Shown one piece after another: positions 14,606-23,879 of a stretch of DNA of 64,000 nt. Under the pieces are notes generated by a model, which worked only from the letters and a program-made list of their open reading frames with translations, made no database searches and was not told where the DNA came from. The position numbers and the translations under genes were made by a program. Every line of letters begins with the position of its first letter. Position 1 is the first letter of the stretch. Location of the stretch: contig JAFWPH010000032.1 of the NCBI GenBank assembly GCA_017509605.1, positions 41,778 to 105,777 on the forward strand, given 5' to 3'. Source of the stretch: Bacteroidaceae bacterium (lineage in GTDB: Bacteria; Bacteroidota; Bacteroidia; Bacteroidales; Bacteroidaceae).

Positions 14606-17494
14606 ATGTCGGAAGAATTGAGAAAGGAACATATCGTTGACGGACTGAGTGGGGAAGTGGAACAGGACAACCCGTGCCTCGAACGCCAGTGGATTGAGGT
14701 TGAGGGCGCCAGGGTTCACAACCTCAAGAATATAGATGTACGCATACCCCGCGACAGTCTGACTGTCATCACCGGCCTCAGTGGCAGTGGAAAGTCTTCC
14801 TTGGCTTTCGACACAATCTATTCTGAGGGGCAGCGGCGCTATATCGAGACTTTCTCTGCCTATATCCGCAATTTCCTTGGAGGCATGGAACGGCCCGATG
14901 TCGATAAGATTACGGGGCTGAGCCCAGTCATCAGCATCGAGCAGAAAACCACAAATAAGAACCCCCGATCTACAGTGGGAACCACAACCGAGATCTACGA
15001 CTTCTTGCGCCTGCTCTACGCGAGAGCCGCCGACGCTTACTCCTATATCTCGGGCGAGAAGATGGTACGCTATACCGAGGAGCAGGTGCTGGAACTGGTG
15101 CTACATGAGTACGACGGCAAGAGGATACTTATTCTCGCGCCATTGGTGAGGTCGAGAAAAGGTCATTACCGCGAGCTCTTCGAGGACATTCGTCGCAAGG
15201 GATTCATCAATGTCCGTGTGGACGGAGAGATGAAAGAGGTGCTGCCCGGCATGAAGGTTGATCGCTATAAGAACCACGACATCGAGGTGGTGGTTGATAA
15301 ACTGGCTGTGAACAGCAAGGACATCGACAGGCTGAAGAAGAGTCTCGCCATCGCCATGAAGATGGGCGAGGGACTGGTGATGGTGCTTGACATAGACAAT
15401 GACGTGCTCAAACATTATTCCAAGCGGTTGATGTGCCCTACCTCTGGCATCAGCTACCGTGACCCTGCACCTAACAACTTCTCTTTCAACTCACCACAAG
15501 GAGCCTGCCCCAAGTGCAAGGGACTGGGCTACGTCAACCTCGTTGACGAAGACAAGATCATACCCAACCGGAAACTCACCGTCCGTCAGGGTGCATTGGC
15601 TCCTCTTGGACGCTTCCATCCAACTATGGTCTTCTGGCAGATTGACTCCTTGCTCCAAAAATATGAGGCGGACATCGATACCCCTGTCAGCGAACTTCCA
15701 GACGACGCCATACACGACATCATTTACGGGTCGCCCGACAAGGTGAGGATCAAGGCTTCGCTCATCCATACCTCATCCGATTACTTCGTGGAGTATGAGG
15801 GACTGGCCAAATACATACAGCAGTTGCTGGAGCGTGAGCAGTCGGCGTCGGCGCAGAAATGGGCTGACTCGTTCGACAAGGTCTGTACCTGTCCTGAATG
15901 TCATGGCACCCGTCTCAACCTCGAGGCGTTGCACTACCGCATCGCTGACAAGAACATCCATGAACTATCGTCCATGGACATTGGCGACCTCTATGACTGG
16001 CTTTGCAACCTCCATCTGGAGGGCAAGCAGAAAGCCATAGCAGAGGAGATACTGAAGGAAATCAAGTCGAGACTACGATTCCTACTTGATGTGGGACTGG
16101 AATATCTGTCGCTCGGACGTTCCTCTATGAGCCTGTCTGGAGGTGAGAGCCAGCGAATACGCCTTGCCACGCAGATAGGGTCGCAGTTGGTGAATGTGTT
16201 GTATATCCTCGACGAACCGAGCATCGGACTGCACCAGCGCGACAACATACGGCTTATCCATTCGTTGAAACGTCTGCGCGACACAGGCAATTCCATCATT
16301 GTGGTGGAGCATGACAAGGACATGATGCTCAACGCCGACTATATTGTTGATATCGGTCCGAAGGCGGGACGACTTGGTGGTGAGGTGGTGTTCCAAGGCA
16401 CACCTCAGCAGATGCTGGAGGCCCATACCATGACAGCACGCTATCTGAATGGCGAGTTGAAGATACCGGTCCCGGCTGAGAGACGAAAAGGCAACGGAAA
16501 ACGACTTATTGTCCGCGACGCTACAGGCAATAACCTCAAACATGTGGATGTGTCGTTCCCGTTGGGCACGCTCATTTGTGTGACTGGGGTCAGCGGAAGC
16601 GGTAAATCGACACTTGTCAACGACACGCTGCAACCCATCCTGAGCCAGTATTTCTACCGTTCTTTGCGTGACCCTTTGCCTTACGGAAGCATCGAGGGTA
16701 TAGAGTATGTGGATAAGGTCATCAATGTTGATCAAAGTCCTTTGGGACGCACGCCACGCTCCAATCCTGCCACCTACACGGGTGTGTTCTCCGACATCAG
16801 GAGCCTCTTCGTGGAGATGCCTGAGGCAAAGGTGCGCGGATACAAGCCAGGACGTTTCTCTTTCAACGTGAAGGGCGGACGCTGTGAGACCTGTGGTGGA
16901 AACGGCTACAAGTCGATAGAGATGAACTTCCTGCCCGACGTGTTGGTCCCTTGCGAAACCTGCCACGGCAAACGCTATAACCGTGAGACGCTGGAGGTGA
17001 GATTCAAGGGCAAGTCCATCGCTGACGTCCTCGACATGACCATCAACACCGCTGTCGATTTCTTCGAGAACCAACCTGTCATCCTCAAGAAAATCAAGGT
17101 GATACAGGACGTGGGTCTGGGATATGTGAAACTGGGACAGCCCTCCACAACCCTGTCGGGCGGTGAGAGCCAACGTGTGAAACTCGCCACCGAACTGGCG
17201 AAGAAAGACACAGGCAAGACGGTTTATATCCTTGACGAGCCCACCACAGGACTGCATTTCGAGGACATCAAGGTATTGATGAACGTGCTCAACCGATTGG
17301 TCGATAAGGGTAATACTGTCATCGTCATCGAACATAACCTTGATGTCATCAAGATGGCTGACTATATCATCGACATGGGACCAGAAGGAGGTCGAGGAGG
17401 AGGTCAGGTAATGGTAGCCGGTACGCCCGAGGAAGTGGCACTTAGCGGCAAAGGATACACCTCTGCCTTTCTCAAACACGAACTGGATATTTAG
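14606..17494 (+). CDS. uvrA: Excinuclease ABC subunit A
   Basis: 962 residues, normal length. UvrA scans DNA with UvrB for bulky lesions in nucleotide excision repair. Two ABC modules are visible: Walker [10 protein letters not shown] near residue 57 and GVSGSGKST near 660, and LSGGESQR signatures near 512 and 851, each with an ILDEP Walker B. The C-terminal zinc finger is complete (CETCGGNGY then CETCHG, about 758-785). The insertion-domain finger starts CPTSG at 276-280 instead of CPxCG, with the partner pair CPKC intact, so one Cys is replaced by Ser. This may be usual for the phylum. The start ATG 14606 follows a 106-bp gap. Confidence 0.95.
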   Translation: MSEELRKEHIVDGLSGEVEQDNPCLERQWIEVEGARVHNLKNIDVRIPRDSLTVITGLSGSGKSSLAFDTIYSEGQRRYIETFSAYIRNFLGGMERPDVDKITGLSPVISIEQKTTNKNPRSTVGTTTEIYDFLRLLYARAADAYSYISGEKMVRYTEEQVLELVLHEYDGKRILILAPLVRSRKGHYRELFEDIRRKGFINVRVDGEMKEVLPGMKVDRYKNHDIEVVVDKLAVNSKDIDRLKKSLAIAMKMGEGLVMVLDIDNDVLKHYSKRLMCPTSGISYRDPAPNNFSFNSPQGACPKCKGLGYVNLVDEDKIIPNRKLTVRQGALAPLGRFHPTMVFWQIDSLLQKYEADIDTPVSELPDDAIHDIIYGSPDKVRIKASLIHTSSDYFVEYEGLAKYIQQLLEREQSASAQKWADSFDKVCTCPECHGTRLNLEALHYRIADKNIHELSSMDIGDLYDWLCNLHLEGKQKAIAEEILKEIKSRLRFLLDVGLEYLSLGRSSMSLSGGESQRIRLATQIGSQLVNVLYILDEPSIGLHQRDNIRLIHSLKRLRDTGNSIIVVEHDKDMMLNADYIVDIGPKAGRLGGEVVFQGTPQQMLEAHTMTARYLNGELKIPVPAERRKGNGKRLIVRDATGNNLKHVDVSFPLGTLICVTGVSGSGKSTLVNDTLQPILSQYFYRSLRDPLPYGSIEGIEYVDKVINVDQSPLGRTPRSNPATYTGVFSDIRSLFVEMPEAKVRGYKPGRFSFNVKGGRCETCGGNGYKSIEMNFLPDVLVPCETCHGKRYNRETLEVRFKGKSIADVLDMTINTAVDFFENQPVILKKIKVIQDVGLGYVKLGQPSTTLSGGESQRVKLATELAKKDTGKTVYILDEPTTGLHFEDIKVLMNVLNRLVDKGNTVIVIEHNLDVIKMADYIIDMGPEGGRGGGQVMVAGTPEEVALSGKGYTSAFLKHELDI

Positions 17495-17576
17495 ACTTTG
17501 CTATACACACTATGATATAACATTCAAAGTATCATCCTATTCAACATCTGAGTTAACTCCCCTTAATTATTTAACT

Positions 17577-18329
17577 ATGATTCAATTCAATGCAAAAGAA
17601 GTGAAAGACCAGGTGGTTCAGTGGATCCGCGATTGGTTTGAAGAAAACGGAAAAGGTTGCAATGCCGTTTTAGGTGTTTCTGGAGGAAAGGACAGCAGTA
17701 TCGTAGCTGCGTTGTGTGCCGAAGCCTTAGGCAAGGACCGTGTAATTGGCGTGACCATGCCTAACGGTGTACAGAAGGACATATCCGACAGTATGCGATT
17801 GATTGAACACCTCGGTATCCGCTACTGCAACGTTAATATTGGCGATACTTGCCAGACACTCATGGCCGCTGTGAAAGAACAACTTGCCACTTTGGGAAAG
17901 GACGTCAGCGAGCAGACCATCATTAACCTGCCGCCACGTGTACGTATGACAACACTCTATGCCGTCTCTCAGTCGATGAACGGACGTGTGGCCAACACCT
18001 GTAACCTCTCTGAGGACTGGGTGGGCTATTCCACCCGTTATGGCGATGCTGCCGGTGATTTCGCACCGCTTGGCGGACTGGTTGTGCGTGAGGTTATCGC
18101 CATCGGCAAGGAACTTGGACTGCCCATCGACCTTGTGGAGAAGACGCCGTCCGACGGACTCTGTGGAAAAACCGATGAGGACAATCTCGGCTTCACCTAT
18201 GCTGTACTCGACGAATACATCCGCACTGGTGTGTGCGACGACCCGATCGTAAAGGCCCGAATCGATGACAAGCACGTGAAGAACCTCTTCAAACTGAAGC
18301 CCATCCCGTATTTCCATCCTTCCTTATAG
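17577..18329 (+). CDS. nadE: NAD(+) synthase, ammonia-dependent type
   Basis: 250 residues, without the N-terminal nitrilase-type glutaminase domain, so ammonia-dependent. It amidates nicotinic acid adenine dinucleotide to NAD+ using ATP. The P-loop SGGKDSS sits at 35-41. Other family motifs are NLPPRVRMTTLYAVSQ, NTCNLSEDWVGYSTRYGD and GLCGKTDEDNLGF. Cytoplasmic. It lies 82 bp behind uvrA on the same strand, with no sequence sign of functional linkage. Confidence 0.93.
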   Translation: MIQFNAKEVKDQVVQWIRDWFEENGKGCNAVLGVSGGKDSSIVAALCAEALGKDRVIGVTMPNGVQKDISDSMRLIEHLGIRYCNVNIGDTCQTLMAAVKEQLATLGKDVSEQTIINLPPRVRMTTLYAVSQSMNGRVANTCNLSEDWVGYSTRYGDAAGDFAPLGGLVVREVIAIGKELGLPIDLVEKTPSDGLCGKTDEDNLGFTYAVLDEYIRTGVCDDPIVKARIDDKHVKNLFKLKPIPYFHPSL

Positions 18330-18405
18330 ACTGCCATATACAGATTATATCCCTCATTTAAGGGGTTTTCTATTTAACGAATATTTTAACTAACATTTAT
18401 TATCA

Positions 18406-19422
18406 ATGAATTATTTTTCTTTTTTAACAGTGGCTCTTGGAACACTGATGGTGTTGACGAGTTGCAAGGAAAAGCCTGCCAACCAGTCTCATCCTACTGA
18501 AGGACAGGCCACGGACAGTCTTACCACCATTCAGTCCGCAGTCAGCGAGTCAACAGAAAACATGACTGATGACCAATACGACCTTGTAGCCTTGGCCAAA
18601 GTTATCAAGGGATGCGAAATGCTGGAGAACTTCAAAAATGGGGTTGCTTACGTTCAGAAAGATGGCGAATGGTTCTGCATCGACAAGATGGGACGCAAGG
18701 TTGAGAAACCACGTGTGCAGGCAGATGAAGAACTCCGACAGAAGTTTGATGAAGCGACCAAACTTCGTGGATTCGTTGACAAGGATGGCAAATGGGTCAT
18801 AAAACCCCAGTTTGAGTTCTGTGGAGACTTTTCCGAAGACTTGTGTTGGGTGACCACCCCTAAATCCGATGGTTCTATCGGATTCATCGACACCTCAGGA
18901 AAGATGGTCATTCCTTGTTTGTTTGATTGGCCGGGGGAAATGCAACCCAGCGACTTCCATGAGGGAATGTGCTCGGTGATGGTCGATGGAGCACATGAGT
19001 TCTTCACCTTCATCAATACGAACGGCAAGGTGACATTTAATGACTTATACACTTATCAGTCCAACTTCTCCGAAGGACTGGCTGGAGTCAGGAAGGCTGT
19101 TAAGATAACGGAGGATGAGGATTTCTACGATTTCTACGACGGATACATTGATAAGACGGGCAAGATGGTCATTGAGATCGATGAAGACGACATGCCCTGT
19201 ATCTGCTGGGAGTTCCATGATGGAGTGGCTAAAGTTTCTCGGACAAATCGTGCGTGGTTCATCGATAAGGAAGGCAGAAAGTTGTTCGAGCTGGATGGAG
19301 ACGACTTCTACACAGGCGACGACCACTACTTCTCCGAGGGCCTCGTGTCGGTTACAGCGAGAAGTGGCCAAAAAGGCTACTTCGACAAACAGGGCAACAG
19401 CACCTTCGATTACAACGATTAA
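18406..19422 (+). CDS. WG-repeat lipoprotein
   Basis: 338 residues. A lipoprotein signal with lipobox LTSC ends near residue 20, so it is probably membrane-anchored. A Thr/Ser-rich linker precedes at least five WG-type repeats of the form KDGEWFCIDKMGRKV, KDGKWVIKPQFEF, DGYIDKTGKMVIEID and RAWFIDKEGRKLFEL. WG repeats form beta-propeller-like binding surfaces of unknown ligand. A strong terminator lies 50 bp downstream. Confidence 0.85.
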   Translation: MNYFSFLTVALGTLMVLTSCKEKPANQSHPTEGQATDSLTTIQSAVSESTENMTDDQYDLVALAKVIKGCEMLENFKNGVAYVQKDGEWFCIDKMGRKVEKPRVQADEELRQKFDEATKLRGFVDKDGKWVIKPQFEFCGDFSEDLCWVTTPKSDGSIGFIDTSGKMVIPCLFDWPGEMQPSDFHEGMCSVMVDGAHEFFTFINTNGKVTFNDLYTYQSNFSEGLAGVRKAVKITEDEDFYDFYDGYIDKTGKMVIEIDEDDMPCICWEFHDGVAKVSRTNRAWFIDKEGRKLFELDGDDFYTGDDHYFSEGLVSVTARSGQKGYFDKQGNSTFDYND

Positions 19423-19473
19423 AAACTCCCCCCCCTAATCTCGGGCTGGATCAAGGTCATTACTCATATTCAA

Positions 19474-19503
19474 AGAGGGCATGTCAAAACAGGCATGCCC
19501 TCT
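19474..19503. terminator. Terminator between WG lipoprotein and GH2 gene
   Basis: AGAGGGCATG at 19474-19483 pairs with CATGCCCTCT at 19494-19503, followed by AATT. It serves the plus-strand gene and may also stop the convergent minus-strand transcript. Confidence 0.7.
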
Positions 19504-19530
19504 AATTCTGTATAATAACCTCATAGATTG

Positions 19531-19586
19531 TTCAATGTTCAATGCTCAACGTTCAATGCTCAATTGTCAATGTTCAATGATCAACC
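19531..19586 (+). repeat. Heptamer tandem repeats (TTCAATG type), eight units
   Basis: Units: TTCAATG, TTCAATG, CTCAACG, TTCAATG, CTCAATT, GTCAATG, TTCAATG, ATCAACC. The stretch is followed by CCTGAAGGGGA and CTTTTAAC, an element also seen near 10860. Confidence 0.85.
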
Positions 19587-19607
19587 CTGAAGGGGACTTT
19601 TAACCCT

Positions 19608-22304
19608 TCATTCTTTGTACTTCATCAAATACGTGTCGTATTGTGTCTCAAATGGATGGAAGGGCGCTGGGATGGACTGGGGATGGCTGAAGAGCGTTTT
19701 AACTGTCTGAGGCCATTGGTTGGCATCAATGTGATAAAGAAGAAACTCACCACTGATGGTGCCTACATCTTTGGAGATAACAGGGAAAGTCGTACGAGAG
19801 AACTTTGGACCCTGACCTGAAACAGCGGCATTCACTGTCATCAAGATACCTTGATCGGTCTGCTCGAAGTTCATCTTCAGAGCATCGCCTACCACTAACA
19901 AACCATTGCCATACTTGTCGCTGAATAAGGCAGCATCCACACCCATGCGATTGCCCTCAAAATATAAATCGTGCATCTGTTTGGACCAAATGCCATAACG
20001 ATTGGCCTGTTGACGACCAGGATAACTGGCGAAAGGCCCGTAACCTATCCACTGCACACGGTCAAAACGTTGGTCGAGTAAATAAGCAATGCCTAATTCT
20101 GAAAGGAAAGTCTCTGTAGTATCTGGGGTGAGTGTGTAGGTCACTTTCATGCCATCGTCCTCTTTGGAGTACTTCACATCTGCCTTGACATATGGATTGT
20201 CCATGGGCTGAAGATAATGCTCAATACGCTGGTTCTTCACATTCATCCTTTCTGCCATGGTGGCCTTGCGACCTACCCGTAATACCGGACCTTCTTGGAC
20301 ATACGTCATGGGGTCACCAGTACCGTTCCATGAAGCATCAGGCTTGTTCATCACAAAACTCTGATGAAGGAAGGTGTGTCCTTGCGCATCCTCGATGTCG
20401 AAATGTAATAGACTAAGGCCTTTTTGCTCAGGAAGGTCTATAGTAATGGTTGTTGAGTCGTGCGGATGGCAATTTGGGCTGAAAGCACCACGCATTACTG
20501 TGTCACGGTCATTGGTCAGCGACCAGTGGAAAGTGACGTTGTCTTTTAGGTTGAGAAAGTCGTAACGGTTCACGATCGTAAGCCGACTACCTTCTACTTC
20601 CGACACGAAAGCGCGCGCGTAATTGTGCTGCAACTCATAGTAGTTGGGTAGGGGAGTACGGTCTGCGTAGAGCACTCCGTCTGTACCTTTGTTGCCATAC
20701 ATCTCAAAACCGCCGTCTTTCGAAGTGAAGACTCGCTCCTCGTAACCATAAAGCTGTTCTCTCTTCTCTTGAAATGGCATGCCCTGATCCACCCACTCCC
20801 AGACGGCACCCCCTGCAATACCGGGGGTGCGCTCAATGATTTCCCACTGACGGTCATGATCCTCAAAAGAGATGCCAAGGGTATGACAATATTCCGTAAA
20901 GATCACAGGACGGTCTGCACGTTGATAGAAATCCGCAATCTGTCGGGTGGTTGGATAGTGGGGTGCGTATATGTCTGCCACCTTGGGAAAGTTGTAGTTG
21001 AAACTCTGGAAATAAGACCCTATTTGCGGGTAGCAGATTGGGCGAGATGAGTCGAGTTCATGCTTCACGTAGTCACCCAGCTTGATGCAGATATCGGTCA
21101 GCGGATTCTCGTTGCCGATGCTCCAAATCAATACAGAGGCATGATTCTTGTCACGTCGGATGGTTGCCTGTGCACGTTGTTGCAACACCTCGTAGAAAGT
21201 CGAGTCATAGAGGTTCCTGTCACCATAACCGAAAGGAACCTCATCGATGATATAGAAGCCGAGGGAATCGGCCAACTCATAGAACCGTGGCTCTCTTGGA
21301 TAATGACTGGTGCGGATAAAGTTGACCGAGGCCTCTTTCATCAGTTGCATGTCGCGCAGGATGCTGGCATCATCAATCACCTTTACAGTCTTGGGGTCAG
21401 TAGCATGGCTTGTGACACCACGCAGTTTGATGGGCTGTCCGTTGAGCCTCAGAATATTACCATCTATAGTCAGTTCGCGAAAACCAAACTTGTGCTCAAA
21501 GGTCTGGAGTGTCTTGTGCTTTTGAACAAGCGTGGTGCGTAAGGTGTATAAATATGGCGTCTCTGCAGTCCATAGATGTGGATGATTCACCTTATCCGTT
21601 CCGATGACGTTCCCTTCCGCATCCAATATCTCATGCTTTACAACTGTTCCTTTCCCAGCATTTGCTATGATTGTCTGCACATCCACTTCACCATTCATCT
21701 TGGTCCTGATGGTCAGATCTTTCAAATGTGTCTCTGGTACGGCAAAGAGTGTCACATCACGGAAAATGCCGTTGGGAGCCCAGTCATCGTTATAGTCGAA
21801 ATCACTCCCACGATAATGCGAGATTACTCTCATGGCTAATTCCTGTTGTGTGGACTTCTTGTTCAGATAAGGTGTGATATCAAACAAGGCTGTGTTATAG
21901 GCAGAACGCCAAGAACCTACAGCTTGGCCATTGATCCACAAGTCATAACCATAAAGCACACCATCGAATCGCAACACGACACGTTGCCCTTTCCATGCCG
22001 CAGGAACAGTGAAGTTCGTACGGTAATAACCTGTTAGTGGTTTAGGACTATCATAACTGGGCTCACAAAAACCATAAGCCTCCCAACAACCGGGTACAGG
22101 AATGGTTCGCCACGAATCGTCGGTCATAGGCACCGTCTTGTCCTCGACGATTCCTGTTAACACTTTCAACTGCCAATTGCCATTCAGAGTCCTCGTCATC
22201 TGTGGGTCGGTCACAGGAAGAACACCTTGAAAGGCATCCCTTACCTGTGCCCTCATGACTGCCATAATCATGACAAGGCATATCACACTCGCAGTCTTTT
22301 TCAT
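19608..22304 (-). CDS. GH2 beta-galactosidase-like enzyme
   Basis: 898 residues from ATG 22304 (MKKTASVICLVMIMAVMRAQ signal peptide); an earlier in-frame TTG is rejected. Family 2 architecture: sugar-binding jelly roll (GYYRTNFTVP, LRFDGVLYGYDLWINGQAVG), immunoglobulin-like domain, TIM barrel with acid/base Glu in WSIGNENP and nucleophile Glu in VIFTEYCHTLG, then a C-terminal beta-galactosidase small-chain-type domain (ERVQWIGYGPFASYPGR-like). Probably periplasmic. It sits 32 bp after the GH5 gene, so the two form an operon divergent from the HTCS regulator. Likely removes beta-galactosyl units from glycan fragments made by the GH5; exact linkage unknown. Confidence 0.88.
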   Translation of the reverse strand: MKKTASVICLVMIMAVMRAQVRDAFQGVLPVTDPQMTRTLNGNWQLKVLTGIVEDKTVPMTDDSWRTIPVPGCWEAYGFCEPSYDSPKPLTGYYRTNFTVPAAWKGQRVVLRFDGVLYGYDLWINGQAVGSWRSAYNTALFDITPYLNKKSTQQELAMRVISHYRGSDFDYNDDWAPNGIFRDVTLFAVPETHLKDLTIRTKMNGEVDVQTIIANAGKGTVVKHEILDAEGNVIGTDKVNHPHLWTAETPYLYTLRTTLVQKHKTLQTFEHKFGFRELTIDGNILRLNGQPIKLRGVTSHATDPKTVKVIDDASILRDMQLMKEASVNFIRTSHYPREPRFYELADSLGFYIIDEVPFGYGDRNLYDSTFYEVLQQRAQATIRRDKNHASVLIWSIGNENPLTDICIKLGDYVKHELDSSRPICYPQIGSYFQSFNYNFPKVADIYAPHYPTTRQIADFYQRADRPVIFTEYCHTLGISFEDHDRQWEIIERTPGIAGGAVWEWVDQGMPFQEKREQLYGYEERVFTSKDGGFEMYGNKGTDGVLYADRTPLPNYYELQHNYARAFVSEVEGSRLTIVNRYDFLNLKDNVTFHWSLTNDRDTVMRGAFSPNCHPHDSTTITIDLPEQKGLSLLHFDIEDAQGHTFLHQSFVMNKPDASWNGTGDPMTYVQEGPVLRVGRKATMAERMNVKNQRIEHYLQPMDNPYVKADVKYSKEDDGMKVTYTLTPDTTETFLSELGIAYLLDQRFDRVQWIGYGPFASYPGRQQANRYGIWSKQMHDLYFEGNRMGVDAALFSDKYGNGLLVVGDALKMNFEQTDQGILMTVNAAVSGQGPKFSRTTFPVISKDVGTISGEFLLYHIDANQWPQTVKTLFSHPQSIPAPFHPFETQYDTYLMKYKE

Positions 22305-22336
22305 CAAGTCTAATGTCAAACCTACTGCCCCAAAAC

Positions 22337-23653
22337 CTAACGTCTAAACACTCTCCCGTCCTTGATGTAAAGTCCCTTTTCTGGCTCACGGTCGAGGGCG
22401 ATGCCCGTCAGCGTGTAGCATCTGGATGAGGCTGCACGGTCGTCTATAACATTATTGATGTCGTTGGTATATGGCCATTGCACAGATGCACAACCATCCA
22501 TGATTCCGTCATAAGCGAACTGGTTGAAGATAGAAAGATGCTTGCGGTCAATCACAGTTCCGCTGGGATGCCCACAGTAATTGGTGTCCCATACAAATGG
22601 AATGATGCCATTATGGACAGCATAACGGCAGAGCGTCCAGTACCAGTCGTAGATGCTGGCATTGTGCTTGTCTTGATCCTCCCCCTCTGGCATAGTGCGC
22701 CATAATGCGCCATATTCTCCCAAAACAACAGGTATGCCTTTGGATGAGAATTTTGATCTCATCAGTCGCATCTGCGAAGCAGTGTAAGTCTCTTCCCAGT
22801 TGCTGGTGTTATTGCGGTTTGAACCCTTCACGTGGTTCTTTTCCCCCCAATAGAAGGTTGTGGGTCCCCAATCTGCATCTTTTTCCATTAGACAGAAGGT
22901 GAAGGGTGAATAATAGTGTACTTCGAGCATGAGTGCCGATGGAGTGGGGTCGTTGGGCATTGTGTAATACTGGTAGGTCAGATCGATGTTGGTGGTTGGA
23001 CCCTGCACCACAAGCACACGGGTCGTGTTGTTGCCTCCCGTTTGACGGACAGCATTCACGAATGTCTGTTCATATTTGATGAGGGTGGCTATATCCGCCT
23101 CCCTGTCCTTACTCTTGTCTCCTGCCGCGTCTGGTTCGTTCATGCCGGCGAATAGCAAGTGGTGGTCATAGTCACGGAAACGTGTGGCAATTTGCTTCCA
23201 CATCAAGTTGAGGATAAAGCAGTTCTTGCTGACCGATGAGGGAGTCTGTTCCTCGAACGAACGCTCTATCCACCCAAGGTCGTAGTGGTCGTTGAGAACA
23301 ACGTAGAGACTGTCCTTGATGCAGTAATCTACAATCTCCTGCACACGGTCCATCCATGCGGGGCTGATGTTGTAATTCGCGTCCATGTGTACGAACCATG
23401 AGCAAGGAATGCGTACGGAGCGGAAACCAACCTCTTTAACGTAATCGATGATTTTTTGAGTGGTCGTTGTGCCTTGCCAAGCAGTTTCATAGTCGAGTTC
23501 GTTGGTAATCCAACTGCAATCACCTGCTTCCAATGTATTGCCTAAGTTCCAACCAGGAACCATGTCGGGTGCAATTTCCATAGCTGTCTGGGCCTGTGAA
23601 GTGAGACTGCAGAAAGATAATAATGAGGAAAGAAATAAAATTTTTGTTTTCAT
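22337..23653 (-). CDS. GH5 endoglucanase/endomannanase with type IX tail
   Basis: 438 residues. Signal peptide MKTKILFLSSLLSFCSLTSQAQ. Family 5 motifs: GWNLGNTLEA, RIPCSWF, acid/base Glu in FAGMNEPD and nucleophile Glu in VVLGEYGAL. The last 40 residues (RCYTLTGIALDRE then GLYIKDGRVFRR) resemble a type IX secretion sorting signal, so the enzyme is probably surface-exposed or secreted. Substrate may be beta-1,4-glucan, xyloglucan or mannan. First gene of the GH5-GH2 operon, with a -7 box at 23739-23746, divergent from the HTCS gene. Confidence 0.87.
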   Translation of the reverse strand: MKTKILFLSSLLSFCSLTSQAQTAMEIAPDMVPGWNLGNTLEAGDCSWITNELDYETAWQGTTTTQKIIDYVKEVGFRSVRIPCSWFVHMDANYNISPAWMDRVQEIVDYCIKDSLYVVLNDHYDLGWIERSFEEQTPSSVSKNCFILNLMWKQIATRFRDYDHHLLFAGMNEPDAAGDKSKDREADIATLIKYEQTFVNAVRQTGGNNTTRVLVVQGPTTNIDLTYQYYTMPNDPTPSALMLEVHYYSPFTFCLMEKDADWGPTTFYWGEKNHVKGSNRNNTSNWEETYTASQMRLMRSKFSSKGIPVVLGEYGALWRTMPEGEDQDKHNASIYDWYWTLCRYAVHNGIIPFVWDTNYCGHPSGTVIDRKHLSIFNQFAYDGIMDGCASVQWPYTNDINNVIDDRAASSRCYTLTGIALDREPEKGLYIKDGRVFRR

Positions 23654-23738
23654 ACCATATTGCCAATATAAAGGGTTTGAGTATTGAATGCGTTAAATCT
23701 GAACATTAGGTTCCGATAAGTCACATTCCATTTTTATG

Positions 23739-23746
23739 CAAAAGTA
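23739..23746 (-). promoter_or_regulatory. Promoter -7 box of the GH5-GH2 operon
   Basis: Reads TACTTTTG on minus, an exact consensus, 86 bp upstream of the GH5 start. A regulator site for the divergent HTCS could lie between this and 23855. Confidence 0.5.
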
Positions 23747-23854
23747 GTGATTCAAAATGAGAATCAACGGAATTGATGTGCATGAAATGAGAAAAAATGT
23801 TTTCTAAACAAGAAAAGCCATAATAAAACCAACTGCAAAATGAAAACTTATTTC

Positions 23855-23862
23855 TACTTTTG
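23855..23862 (+). promoter_or_regulatory. Promoter -7 box of the HTCS gene
   Basis: TACTTTTG, an exact TAnnTTTG. It overlaps the upstream in-frame GTG at 23862, which argues that translation starts later, at ATG 23880 or 23886. Confidence 0.5.
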
Positions 23863-23879
23863 TGAAGAAAACATCACCC

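Noticed and set aside
16082..17479. 465-codon open frame on minus inside uvrA
   Set aside because: It is antisense to the conserved UvrA C-terminal half, has no recognisable domain and no promoter box, and is explained by codon bias of uvrA.
19531..19586. Short regular repeats as a possible CRISPR array
   Set aside because: The period is 7 bp with no spacers of 30 bp or so, and no cas genes are present.
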